41,318 bases of DNA from an uncultured Bacteroides sp. (GTDB lineage Bacteria > Bacteroidota > Bacteroidia > Bacteroidales > Bacteroidaceae): NCBI RefSeq assembly GCF_910578895.1, contig NZ_CAJTSC010000031.1:1-41318 (forward strand). The letters are read 5' to 3'. Positions 16,341 to 25,160 of the stretch are shown piece by piece. Every line of letters starts with the position of its first letter. The stretch's first letter is position 1. The position numbers and the translations under genes were made by a program. The notes beneath the pieces were generated by a model. That model ran no database searches and was not told the DNA's origin. It worked only from the letters and a program-made list of their open reading frames with translations.

Positions 16341-17441
16341 TTATTTCTTTATCATTTTATATAATTCACTACCTGCCAATAAGAAAGCACCTATACCATA
16401 TACATCAGTAGCATCACGTCCTGCTGCTTTAGGAGCAGCTCCCACAGGTTGTATATATCCTAATTTTCCATCCGTATGTACTGCTTTAACTAATGACTGC
16501 CATCCTTTTTCGAGTACGGATTTATAAGTACGTTTAGACAAATACTCATTCCTGAGACCCCATGCGATTCCGTAACACATAAAAGCGGAACAGCTATTTT
16601 CGGGCATATCGTAAGAATCCGGATCGAGCAAACTTGTACGCCAATCCCCGCCTTCACATTGAGTCTTACGTACAGCCTCAGCCATCTTTACAAACAGTTG
16701 AATGTAATAGTGGCGTGATTCGCAATCTATCGGAAGATTGTCTATAATCAACGGAAGTCCTGCAAATACCCAACCATTGCCACGTCCCCAAAATTGTTTG
16801 GCACCATTTTTCTCACGCATTGGAATTCTCTTATTGTCTCTATAAAAGAGAGAATATGCTTCGTCATATAATGAATCGACACATTCCCTATATTCGTTAT
16901 TCATGTAATTCAAATAAACATAATCTCCCGTTATTGTATACAAAGCGGCATATACCGGAGGTGCCATGAATAAAGCATCCGCCCACGACCAACGTTCCAA
17001 TGTGCCTACTGCATCCGTTTTCAATAAAGGAGCTTTCGATGGATGGGTAGCAATGTAATATGCCCGTTCCATTACCGGTTGTAACATGCGTTTGTCTCCC
17101 AGTTTACGATACATTTCGATAAACGCCTGTCCCACACAGATATCATCTGCATGATAAACACGATCCCACATGTTCCAATTGTGTTTCTCTCCAATTTCAT
17201 GTACAAAATCATAACATGCTTCATTGCCGGAAACTTTTCCCCACTCGGTCATACCTCGGTACAGTGCGCCGTTTGTCCAATCCAAAGGATGATGTTTTAC
17301 CTCTTTTTGATGATTTATCTGCCATTGGGCTACTGCATTGCAAACTTTCACTATATCAGCTTTTTTCATCCCAGCCGAGAATTGTTGGGCATGTAAACCG
17401 TAACCTATTGATAACAAAAACAAAACTAAAATTTTCTTCAT
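16341..17441 (-). CDS. GH105 unsaturated uronyl hydrolase, exported
   Basis: Removes a 4,5-unsaturated uronic acid from lyase products; GH105 members act on unsaturated galacturonyl-rhamnose or on unsaturated glucuronyl oligosaccharides. The 366-residue protein has a signal peptide (MKKILVLFLLSIGYG to LHAQQ, no lipobox), so it is periplasmic. Signatures are LDWTNGALYRGM, HADDICVGQAF with Asp99 and Asp100, ERWSWADALFMAPP with Asp155 in the position of the catalytic Asp143 of YteR, and FWGRGNGWVFAGL. The start is 13 bp from the stop of the upstream susD, so it is the last gene of the minus-strand operon. Together with the GH88 at 432 it gives the PUL two distinct enzymes for unsaturated ends. 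Confidence 0.92.
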   Translation of the reverse strand: MKKILVLFLLSIGYGLHAQQFSAGMKKADIVKVCNAVAQWQINHQKEVKHHPLDWTNGALYRGMTEWGKVSGNEACYDFVHEIGEKHNWNMWDRVYHADDICVGQAFIEMYRKLGDKRMLQPVMERAYYIATHPSKAPLLKTDAVGTLERWSWADALFMAPPVYAALYTITGDYVYLNYMNNEYRECVDSLYDEAYSLFYRDNKRIPMREKNGAKQFWGRGNGWVFAGLPLIIDNLPIDCESRHYYIQLFVKMAEAVRKTQCEGGDWRTSLLDPDSYDMPENSCSAFMCYGIAWGLRNEYLSKRTYKSVLEKGWQSLVKAVHTDGKLGYIQPVGAAPKAAGRDATDVYGIGAFLLAGSELYKMIKK

Positions 17442-17454
17442 GTTTTTTTATAAT

Positions 17455-19230
17455 TTATTGTTCAACTTCTAATGCCGGTACGTTCTGGTCGGCTCCCGGA
17501 TAGCCTAAATTCTGGTTTATGCGACCTCTGGAGTTGGAAGCAATTGCGTTCTCTGGAACAGGCCATAATATATGATAAGGTTTAATCGTATATGTATTAA
17601 TACCATTATGATTAATCTTCTCGCGAAAGAAGTTATTATATCTCATCATCCTGTCATAGTAATAATTCTTTTCTGAAATATTACTGAGTGAATAACCATT
17701 CAATCCCTTTTCTGCCATAATAAAAGCAACACGGGTCAATTCCGTTTTGCGAGGTTCTTCAAAGAATAGTTCTCTGGCACGTTCATCTAATATGTATTCA
17801 ATGGTTACTTGTTGGGCATTCGTTATCTTCGTGGCATTGGCGCGTACCCTGATTTTATTGATATCGTTCATTGCAGCATCCAAATTCCCTTTCCAATAAT
17901 AAGCCTCAGCCCTTAATAAGTAAGTTTCTGCCAGACGGAATACATACCAGTCCGTATATCCACCTTGAGGAGTATCAGGTTTGTTGTCTTCAGGGACAAA
18001 AGTTTTATAATGCATCATCGGGCTCCAGGCATAAATGGTATCTACGCAATATTCCTTTTGTAACGGTTGCCCGTAATATTTGGATGCCGGATTATTATAA
18101 ACCATGTCTTCCATATTCAACCAATTAGGAGCAGTATGACGGTAGTCTTCTTTGGAGTCCCATATTTCATAGTTGAAATAGTCAGTTGTCCTGATTCTGC
18201 CGATTCCACGTCCTACCTGTCCTATTTGAGGTTGTCCGGCAGCTTTGTCTATCGTTCCGCGTTTACCATCCGGATCATTATTGGTGTTTGCATTCCACCA
18301 GCAGGGTACAAGGTCTCTCATCCGGTAAGAACCGGTAGAGGTCCCTCCTTCAGTCAGCCGTTTGTCCTCAACCAGGAAGATGCCCTCTAGATTGGCAGAA
18401 GAATTGATGTTCTCCCTATTAAAAAGATCACTTATAATATTATATTGAGTGTTTGCCATATTATTCCCGAATCTTTTTTCCATCAGTTTATGTTGGCTAT
18501 GATCTATAACAGCAGTAGCGGCATTGACGGCTCCGTCAAAATCACAGCATGCCAAGCATATTTTAGCCAGCAGATGACTTCCTGCTGCTTTGGAAACGGC
18601 ATCATGCGGAACATTTTCCGGTAAATGCCGAACGGCAAACAGCATATCTTGTCGCAAACGTTTTAAAATACTGCTACGTGTATGCGAATAAAAATCCAGT
18701 TTAGGAGTTGTAACCTCTTCCCCGATAAAAGGGACATCACCGAATTGATTTACCAATTTATAATACCAATAAGCTCTGTGAAAATATCCTTCAGCCAAAA
18801 TGGCGTTTTTTTCATTTTCAGTAATCTCTTCAGCAGCTTGTACACGTGATATAATCGTATTTGCTTTCTGAATGGCACTATAACCTTCACTCCAGAAAGT
18901 ACCGATTTGAGAATCTCCATAGGCTCCCGGTTTCAACTGAATTTCGAAATTCTTTAAAGTTTGGGCTACGATATTTCCGGCCACGGCAACGTCTGAAGTC
19001 ATTAACTCCGTGCAGGTATAAGAATTATTACCTATAAATTCCGGACGTATCATTGCACGGCAAGAAATCAAGCCACCTTCCAACCCCTCTTTTGTGACAT
19101 AAGTATTCTCGGGAGAGTAGAATGACAAAGGCTCCGGTTTTAGCCAATCATTACAAGAAACTAAACATGCGGAAAACAGGAATGCGGTGAATGCACACTG
19201 TACTTTTTTGAATGTTATTTGTGTTTTCAT
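17455..19230 (-). CDS. SusD-like surface glycan-binding lipoprotein (pair 3)
   Basis: Partner of the SusC encoded 10 bp upstream. The 591-residue protein begins with a lipoprotein signal ending SACLVSC and continues NDWLKPEP. RagB/SusD blocks are visible: AILAEGYFHRAYWYYKLVNQFGDVPF, SKAAGSHLLAKICLACCDFD, the YVFRLAETYLLRAEAYYWKGNLD block and DERARELFFEEPRKTELTR. The C-terminus is ALEVEQ. It is from a different subfamily than the two SusD proteins on the + strand, judged by its more classical ERARELFFE ending, so this pair may have come with the DUF2264 genes rather than arisen by local duplication. Confidence 0.94.
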   Translation of the reverse strand: MKTQITFKKVQCAFTAFLFSACLVSCNDWLKPEPLSFYSPENTYVTKEGLEGGLISCRAMIRPEFIGNNSYTCTELMTSDVAVAGNIVAQTLKNFEIQLKPGAYGDSQIGTFWSEGYSAIQKANTIISRVQAAEEITENEKNAILAEGYFHRAYWYYKLVNQFGDVPFIGEEVTTPKLDFYSHTRSSILKRLRQDMLFAVRHLPENVPHDAVSKAAGSHLLAKICLACCDFDGAVNAATAVIDHSQHKLMEKRFGNNMANTQYNIISDLFNRENINSSANLEGIFLVEDKRLTEGGTSTGSYRMRDLVPCWWNANTNNDPDGKRGTIDKAAGQPQIGQVGRGIGRIRTTDYFNYEIWDSKEDYRHTAPNWLNMEDMVYNNPASKYYGQPLQKEYCVDTIYAWSPMMHYKTFVPEDNKPDTPQGGYTDWYVFRLAETYLLRAEAYYWKGNLDAAMNDINKIRVRANATKITNAQQVTIEYILDERARELFFEEPRKTELTRVAFIMAEKGLNGYSLSNISEKNYYYDRMMRYNNFFREKINHNGINTYTIKPYHILWPVPENAIASNSRGRINQNLGYPGADQNVPALEVEQ

Positions 19231-19240
19231 ATTTGTTGTT

Positions 19241-22200
19241 TTATAATGAAAAATTGATACCGAAAGTAAACGTACGCGGTGCCGGAGACAATGATTCAGG
19301 GTCCCAATAGTCCCATCCGGTTATCAAGAATGGATTAGAAATGTTCACATAAATACGTGCGTTAGAGAGGCTCCATTTAGAAGCTGTCTTATTAGGTATT
19401 CTATAGGCAAGCGACACTTCCTGCAAACGTGCGAACGAACGGTTTTTATACACTTTAAATGAGGGAGATTTTGTATTTGAGCCTAACCGTGCAAATTCAT
19501 TAGTCGGATTTTCAGGAGTCCAATAATCATATTTATAAGCGTTAACACGATCGTAATAATAGTCTGTGGGATGAGCGTAATGGCTATTGGAAGATTTATG
19601 TCCGAGATCTGAGCGAATAAAAAACGAGAAGTCCACACATTTAAAGAATTCCATTGTATTACCTATGCCGAATGAAAATCGGGGACGCTTATATCCTTGG
19701 AAAACTTTATCATCCTCGGGTAAATATTCTCCGTCATTATTTGCATCCCATATTTTAAAGTCACCCGGTTCCTTACCATACTTGGCAGCCTCTTCACGTT
19801 CATTTTCCTGCCATACTCCTAAAATCTTATAGTCATAAATTTCATCCAAAGCATGCCCGATATACCAGCCATTCTGAATGTCATCATCTTCTCTCTGACC
19901 TATTACATTTCCATCTTTATCTAAAACATCTACTGTTTCACCATATAAATGAGCTATTTCGTTCCGGTTAAGAGAAGCGATAAAAGAAGAAGACCATTTA
20001 AAATTTTTCTGATTGATATTTACTGAATTTAAAGATACCTCAAAACCTTTATTTCGAACTTCTCCCAAATTGGCTGTTACTCCGGAGAAACCAATAATGT
20101 CCGGTAAAGAGCGGGTCAATAATAAATCTTTTGTTGACATGTAGTAACCTTCTATCGTTCCGTTTAAACGATTTCCCAAAAAGGAGAAGTCTAATCCGAT
20201 ATTATACGCTTCAGTCTTCTCCCATTTTAAATCTTCATTAGGAAGGCGGGTTGCATAAATACCTATAACCGTATTTCCATTGTGCAAATACTTCTCCGAA
20301 TCCAAATTTGCCAAAGCTGCATAACGTCCGATACTCCGATTGCCATTGATTCCCCAAGATAAGCGAAGTTTCAGATTATCAATCCATGCAACAGGCTTTA
20401 TGAAACGTTCTTCACTCATTCTCCAACCGAATGCAAATGCAGGGAAATTAGCATACGGATTATTAGAACCAAATGCCGAGTAACCATCACGCCGGAAAGA
20501 AGCTGTAAACAAATAACGATCCATTAAATTGTAATTTAGTCTCGCCATCATTGCATTTCCGGTATCTACAGTATCATCGCTTCCTACAATCGGATTTGTC
20601 CCATTTGCAATAGCATGCCAACCAAGTACTTCGGAAGGGGTAAGATTGGAATTCTCGGCTTTATCCGACCAAGTCTCATTCTTTTCGAGGTTGAATAAAA
20701 GAGTCAAATCGAATTTATGTATTTTGTTGAATGTATGGTTCCATCTCAAAATATTGTCAAGCATCCAGGAATGTGCACTATTATTGCGCCGAACCGCATG
20801 TCCCTTGTACTTTTCGCCGGCCATACTGGTAGATGGATCGAAATAATGGTTCTTTTGCCAGCTGTTATAGTCTGAATAGTTCATTTCATAAGCAAATCCC
20901 CATGGCAATGTAATCTTTGCATTCAATGTGGCATTGAATGTCTGAGACACATTGAAACGATCACGCTGTTCATAATTAGCGAAAGGATTCGTACTCATGT
21001 TATCGTCATTAGGATAGAACTTCAAAGAACCATCCTCTTCATATTTACTGCCCCAAGGGCTGGCTTGGATGGCTTCTTCCCAATCAACTTCATCCACACT
21101 TTCATTACGGGTAGCATAATGTGCCTGCAGACCTATCTGAAACCAATCTGTGACATTTGCTTTTAAATTTAAACGTGAGCGAATTGTCCTATATTTGTCC
21201 CCAACAACAACTCCTTGATTATTGATATTCCCTAATGACCAATAATAAGAAACCTTATCATTCTTTCCGGAGATACTAACATTATAGTCTTGACGCAAAG
21301 CATTTTGGAAAGAAGCATCATACCAATCAGTCTCTCTTCCTGCCAGGTAATTATCTATCTCTGTGGTGGAAAATGCCAGGCGGTTCAACCAGATTTCTGT
21401 AGGATTTGAATTCGCTGATGCTCCTGTATACGATAGCCAGGTATCCAAATCAATTCCTTGTGGCAAATTATCCGGATTGTGAAAGTACCCTGAAGGGCGG
21501 GAAGGATTACTACGGATTTTTTCATCCCTTCTCATAACCATATATTCCTGCCCATTAAAAGGACGCTGATTACGAGTCAAATTCTGCATACCTATTTTCA
21601 TATCAAAATTGATGACCGGTTTTCCTTCATTACCCTGTTTGGTTGATATGACGACCACTCCCGAAGCCGCACGTGATCCGTAAACAGCAGCAGAACTACC
21701 ATCTTTCAAAATATCAATCGTTTCAATGTCACTGGGATTGATGTCCACCAAATCACCGTTAAAGATTACTCCGTCCAATACAATTAAAGGAGAATTGCTG
21801 GCATTAATGGATTTTTCACCACGAATCAGCATAGAGCCGCCACCCTTGGCAGAAGTTCCGAATCCGGCTGAAAATCCGGCTACCGTGCCACGCAGCATTT
21901 CGGTTACACTGGTTACCGACTGCGTCGTATTTTCTGTAGAGATACGGGTTATTGCTCCAGTGAGATCTTTTTTTCTCATCGTTCCATAACCAACAACAAC
22001 AACCTCTTCCAATTGAGCGACATCTTCTTCCAGTTCCACGTTAATCACATTCTTTCCATTAACCGTAATCTCTTTAGACTGATAACCAATAAATGAAAAA
22101 ACGAGAGTCTCTTTGGAATTTTCCAATGTTAACCGATAATTACCATCAATATCGGTGATAGTACCGGTTATTTTCCCTTTCACTTGCACAGTTGCTCCTA

Positions 22201-22327
22201 TGACGCTTTCGCCATTGGCCATCACTTTCCCTGTGACTACAAAATTTTGGGCACAAATGCCTATTGACAAACTGATTATACAGAAGAACAAGCATAATTT
22301 CATGAATAAATAGTGCTTCTCATGCAT
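19241..22327 (-). CDS. SusC-like TonB-dependent transporter (pair 3)
   Basis: Outer-membrane glycan importer. The frame gives 1028 residues from 22327; the in-frame ATG at 22303 starts right at the signal peptide (MKLCLFFCIISLSIGICAQ) and is an equally plausible start. Then follow a carboxypeptidase-D-like domain (VTGKVMANGESVIGATV, FSFIGYQSKEI), the canonical LEEVVVVGYGTMRKKDLTGAI linker, a plug (MLIRGEKSI, IVLDGVIFNG, ILKDGSSAAVYGSRAASGVVVIST) and a barrel ending TFGINFSL. Unlike the second SusC, all standard N-terminal segments are present. A 150-bp gap with a hairpin separates it from the DUF2264 genes upstream. Confidence 0.94.
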   Translation of the reverse strand: MHEKHYLFMKLCLFFCIISLSIGICAQNFVVTGKVMANGESVIGATVQVKGKITGTITDIDGNYRLTLENSKETLVFSFIGYQSKEITVNGKNVINVELEEDVAQLEEVVVVGYGTMRKKDLTGAITRISTENTTQSVTSVTEMLRGTVAGFSAGFGTSAKGGGSMLIRGEKSINASNSPLIVLDGVIFNGDLVDINPSDIETIDILKDGSSAAVYGSRAASGVVVISTKQGNEGKPVINFDMKIGMQNLTRNQRPFNGQEYMVMRRDEKIRSNPSRPSGYFHNPDNLPQGIDLDTWLSYTGASANSNPTEIWLNRLAFSTTEIDNYLAGRETDWYDASFQNALRQDYNVSISGKNDKVSYYWSLGNINNQGVVVGDKYRTIRSRLNLKANVTDWFQIGLQAHYATRNESVDEVDWEEAIQASPWGSKYEEDGSLKFYPNDDNMSTNPFANYEQRDRFNVSQTFNATLNAKITLPWGFAYEMNYSDYNSWQKNHYFDPSTSMAGEKYKGHAVRRNNSAHSWMLDNILRWNHTFNKIHKFDLTLLFNLEKNETWSDKAENSNLTPSEVLGWHAIANGTNPIVGSDDTVDTGNAMMARLNYNLMDRYLFTASFRRDGYSAFGSNNPYANFPAFAFGWRMSEERFIKPVAWIDNLKLRLSWGINGNRSIGRYAALANLDSEKYLHNGNTVIGIYATRLPNEDLKWEKTEAYNIGLDFSFLGNRLNGTIEGYYMSTKDLLLTRSLPDIIGFSGVTANLGEVRNKGFEVSLNSVNINQKNFKWSSSFIASLNRNEIAHLYGETVDVLDKDGNVIGQREDDDIQNGWYIGHALDEIYDYKILGVWQENEREEAAKYGKEPGDFKIWDANNDGEYLPEDDKVFQGYKRPRFSFGIGNTMEFFKCVDFSFFIRSDLGHKSSNSHYAHPTDYYYDRVNAYKYDYWTPENPTNEFARLGSNTKSPSFKVYKNRSFARLQEVSLAYRIPNKTASKWSLSNARIYVNISNPFLITGWDYWDPESLSPAPRTFTFGINFSL

Positions 22328-22462
22328 GGTTATTAATACTTAAATGGTTAATACTAAAATTCAGTAGTTATTTTGTATTGTATCTCATTGGCATCAGATT
22401 CAAAATAGGTAATATCCTGAGAGCAGATTTGACTAATATAAGATTGTAATGTCACTTTTTTA

Positions 22463-22484
22463 CCCTGAAAATTTATTTTCAGGG
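22463..22484 (-). terminator. Hairpin overlapping the DUF2264 stop codon
   Basis: CCCTGAAAAT (22463-22472) pairs with ATTTTCAGGG (22475-22484) with almost no loop. On the minus strand the first arm contains the TGA stop codon of the gene ending at 22479, and no T-run follows, so it is more likely a 3'-end stabilising or processing structure inside the operon than a full terminator. Confidence 0.5.
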
Positions 22485-23705
22485 TTTTATAGCCTTGTCG
22501 AGTTTAACATTTGAATTTCCACACCATATTTTCTTTCCAGTCCATTCGGTATATGGGGTATTCCAGTATTCATCGGTAGCGGAAAGTCCCAATGCGGTGA
22601 AAACTGCTGTACACAGATAGAGGCTTCCCGTGGATATATATCTTTCTGCTATCTGTGGTTGATGACCTGCAAATCCTAATGTCAGCCATCCATCTGCATC
22701 AAAATTCCCTTTAACTGACATGTGTTTCTTTATGACGGCTGTCAGAGCACATCTAACCTGTGCCTTTGTAACCGATACTGGCAACAAATCTTTCAATGCA
22801 GCTTGGGATAGTACATGAAACGTCCCGAACCTATAGGCTATTGACCGCCCTATCACCGGATACGCTCCATCCGGAGAAATCATTCTTTCTTGTTGTTCCG
22901 CATATCTGGAAAAGCGCTTTTTCTCCAACCGATAAAATTCTTCTTCACCTTTTGCATGCTTTTGCATCACTTCCAGAACATCCAACAGCATCGGATGAAT
23001 CACATAGCTATTGTAATAATCCATATGCAAGTCTGCTCCATCACCATACCATCCATCACCCTTGTACCATTCTTTAAAGCGCATAATGGCATAGTTGACC
23101 GGCTTCATATTGCATTCTCCTGTCAATTCCAGTAAAGTGGCTTCTACCATTGCCGAAAATAATAACCAATTACTCTCTATCGGTTTTATCTTACGTATCT
23201 CCTGCAATGCATTCAATACATTCTGACGAGTCTTGTCCGAAAGATTTCCCCAAATTTGTTTAGGAGCACGCAATATCCCCTGACAGAAGAAAGCGGCATC
23301 CACCAACGGCTGTCGTGTCACCACAAAATTTAAATAATCAGGAGACTCGGGATTGAAACCATTATCTATGGAGAGAAGCATCAGACGTATATATTTATTT
23401 CTCAATTTTCCCTCTTCTGTTTCATCAGGGCCGAGTTCCAGCCAAGGAGCCATGCCAACTAACAAACGTCCCAAAGCTTCTAAGTGGGTAGTACGCATAT
23501 TGGGAGGATTCAATGCACCGGATATGGTTTCTACCGGCATTTTCTTCTTCAGTTCCCCCTTGCTCATATTTTCCAATACCGGGTCGGCTATTTGAGTTAG
23601 TATGTCAATCCAATAAGCCCGGTCTTCCAATCCGGATGGATTTTGTGAATAACCACACAAACTTATTAACAGGAACAAAGTACAGCTAACAATATTCTTT
23701 TTCAT
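22479..23705 (-). CDS. DUF2264 protein (candidate glycoside hydrolase), copy A
   Basis: A 408-residue exported protein (signal MKKNIVSCTLFLLISLCG, then YSQNP) of the PF10022/DUF2264 family. Members are predicted (alpha/alpha) barrel enzymes of Bacteroidota PULs; I recall the family being placed in CAZy GH154 with uronidase activity, but cannot verify that here. Visible conserved blocks are APWLELGPDETEEGKLR (residues 86-102), NWLLFSAMVEA (179-189), EWYKGDGWYGDG (212-223), HMDYYNSYVIHPML (227-240) and RMISPDGAYPVIGRS. The Asp, His and Tyr in the last three blocks are candidate active-site residues. It begins 18 bp after its paralogue and shares roughly half of its residues with it, so the two arose by duplication. 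Confidence 0.85.
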   Translation of the reverse strand: MKKNIVSCTLFLLISLCGYSQNPSGLEDRAYWIDILTQIADPVLENMSKGELKKKMPVETISGALNPPNMRTTHLEALGRLLVGMAPWLELGPDETEEGKLRNKYIRLMLLSIDNGFNPESPDYLNFVVTRQPLVDAAFFCQGILRAPKQIWGNLSDKTRQNVLNALQEIRKIKPIESNWLLFSAMVEATLLELTGECNMKPVNYAIMRFKEWYKGDGWYGDGADLHMDYYNSYVIHPMLLDVLEVMQKHAKGEEEFYRLEKKRFSRYAEQQERMISPDGAYPVIGRSIAYRFGTFHVLSQAALKDLLPVSVTKAQVRCALTAVIKKHMSVKGNFDADGWLTLGFAGHQPQIAERYISTGSLYLCTAVFTALGLSATDEYWNTPYTEWTGKKIWCGNSNVKLDKAIKP

Positions 23706-23723
23706 GATTCTATGGTATATTGA

Positions 23724-24956
23724 TTATGGTTTCATAAATTTATCTATGGGAAACTCCTCTCCGGAAAAGGCTTTAACGCTGGTCCACGGGGAAAGAGGAG
23801 CTGACCAGAAGATGTCATTTTCCGGTAGTCCTAAAGGAAGAAAACCTAAAGAACAGAGATAGACACAAGGAGTTGATAAATAAGAGTCTCCCAATTCCGG
23901 TTGCTCCCCGCACACTCCGATTGTTAACCAACCGTTTTTATCAAAGGTGCCGGGTTGCTCAAACAACCGCTTCAACATAGCAGTCATTGCCCCCCGTACT
24001 TGACCTGCTTTCAAACTTGGCGGGAGTTTATGAAACAATGCACTGGCTCCCAAAACCTGAAAAGCAGCAGAGCGATAACTAACCGAACGTCCCAATACCG
24101 GATAACTTCCATCCGGTGCAATCATACGTTCCTGATTTTCCGCATATCTCATGAAACGCTCCCACTCCCGATTTAAAAGTTCCTGATAAGATGAGTCATG
24201 TTTTACTACAACTTTCAAAACCTGTAACAACATAGGATGAATGACATAACTATTGTAATAATCCAAATGGAAATTCTCCCCATCTCCATAAACTCCGTCT
24301 CCTTTATACCATTGCTCATGCGATGAAATAGCCTTCTCTACTACTTCAAAATTCCATTCATTACCGAAACTTTTCAACCCGCACTCCACCATCGCAGAAA
24401 ACAACAGCCAATTATTATTCCCCGGCTTCATTGTACGTGTCGATTTCCATTGTTCCATTAAACGTTGTTGAGTCTTATCATCAAGATTTCCCCATAACTG
24501 AGTGGGTGCCTGTAACAATCCTTGTATCAAAAAGGCACTGTTCACCAAGATCTGCCGTGTGGCCGTACTGTTAAAATAATCATCAGCATGAGGGTCTACG
24601 GAATTCTTCAACCCCTTGCAGGCCATTTTAATGTATTTATCACGCAACTTTCCTTCGACTGTTTTATCCGGTCCCAATTCCAACCACGGTGCTATTCCCG
24701 CAATGGTTCGTCCCACCGATTCCATGTGCGTGATAAACTCCCTGCTACTGGCTTTTGCAGATGAGGAGCGCCCAACAGGGATATTCTTCTTCAGTTGGTC
24801 CTTACTCAAGTTGCTCAATACCGGATCGGCTATCTTTAGTAAGGTATGTACCCAATATTCTCTATCGCTTTGAGAAATGTCCTGTCCTTTTATAGTGGAA
24901 ATTGCTATAAAGGAAAACAAAAGAACCGATACAATTTTAATCTGTCGATGTGTCAT
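23724..24956 (-). CDS. DUF2264 protein (candidate glycoside hydrolase), copy B
   Basis: First gene of the minus-strand operon, 410 residues, signal peptide MTHRQIKIVSVLLFSFIAIS. It has the same block order as copy A: APWLELGPDKTVEGKLR, NWLLFSAMVECG, QWYKGDGVYGDG, HLDYYNSYVIHPMLL, RMIAPDGSYPVLGRS. The blocks are conserved while the surrounding sequence has diverged strongly, which suggests both copies are active but differ in the linkage or neighbour residue they recognise. The promoter at 24988-24995 lies 32 bp upstream. The exact reaction is unknown to me; an exo-acting uronidase would fit the lyase and unsaturated-uronidase neighbours. Confidence 0.85.
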   Translation of the reverse strand: MTHRQIKIVSVLLFSFIAISTIKGQDISQSDREYWVHTLLKIADPVLSNLSKDQLKKNIPVGRSSSAKASSREFITHMESVGRTIAGIAPWLELGPDKTVEGKLRDKYIKMACKGLKNSVDPHADDYFNSTATRQILVNSAFLIQGLLQAPTQLWGNLDDKTQQRLMEQWKSTRTMKPGNNNWLLFSAMVECGLKSFGNEWNFEVVEKAISSHEQWYKGDGVYGDGENFHLDYYNSYVIHPMLLQVLKVVVKHDSSYQELLNREWERFMRYAENQERMIAPDGSYPVLGRSVSYRSAAFQVLGASALFHKLPPSLKAGQVRGAMTAMLKRLFEQPGTFDKNGWLTIGVCGEQPELGDSYLSTPCVYLCSLGFLPLGLPENDIFWSAPLSPWTSVKAFSGEEFPIDKFMKP

Positions 24957-24987
24957 GGCTTTATTTTTAGATTATAACTCTTGGTCG

Positions 24988-24995
24988 CAAAACTA
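24988..24995 (-). promoter_or_regulatory. -7 element for the minus-strand PUL operon
   Basis: Reads TAGTTTTG on the minus strand, an exact match to the Bacteroidota -7 consensus TAnnTTTG, 32 bp before the DUF2264 copy B start. No clear -33 TTG at the usual distance, as expected for an activator-dependent promoter. Confidence 0.55.
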
Positions 24996-25160
24996 TGGAA
25001 AAAAACAGCTCTCGAATAAGATGAGAATTCTTATATATGTTTATTTCATCCGCAAAACCCTCTCTTGGCTAAAAAGGACAATATTGCTATTATTTGAACG
25101 ATTGTATTATCGAGTCTGCAAGTGAAGCGTTATTTTTGTATTACAATCAGTAATAGATAT

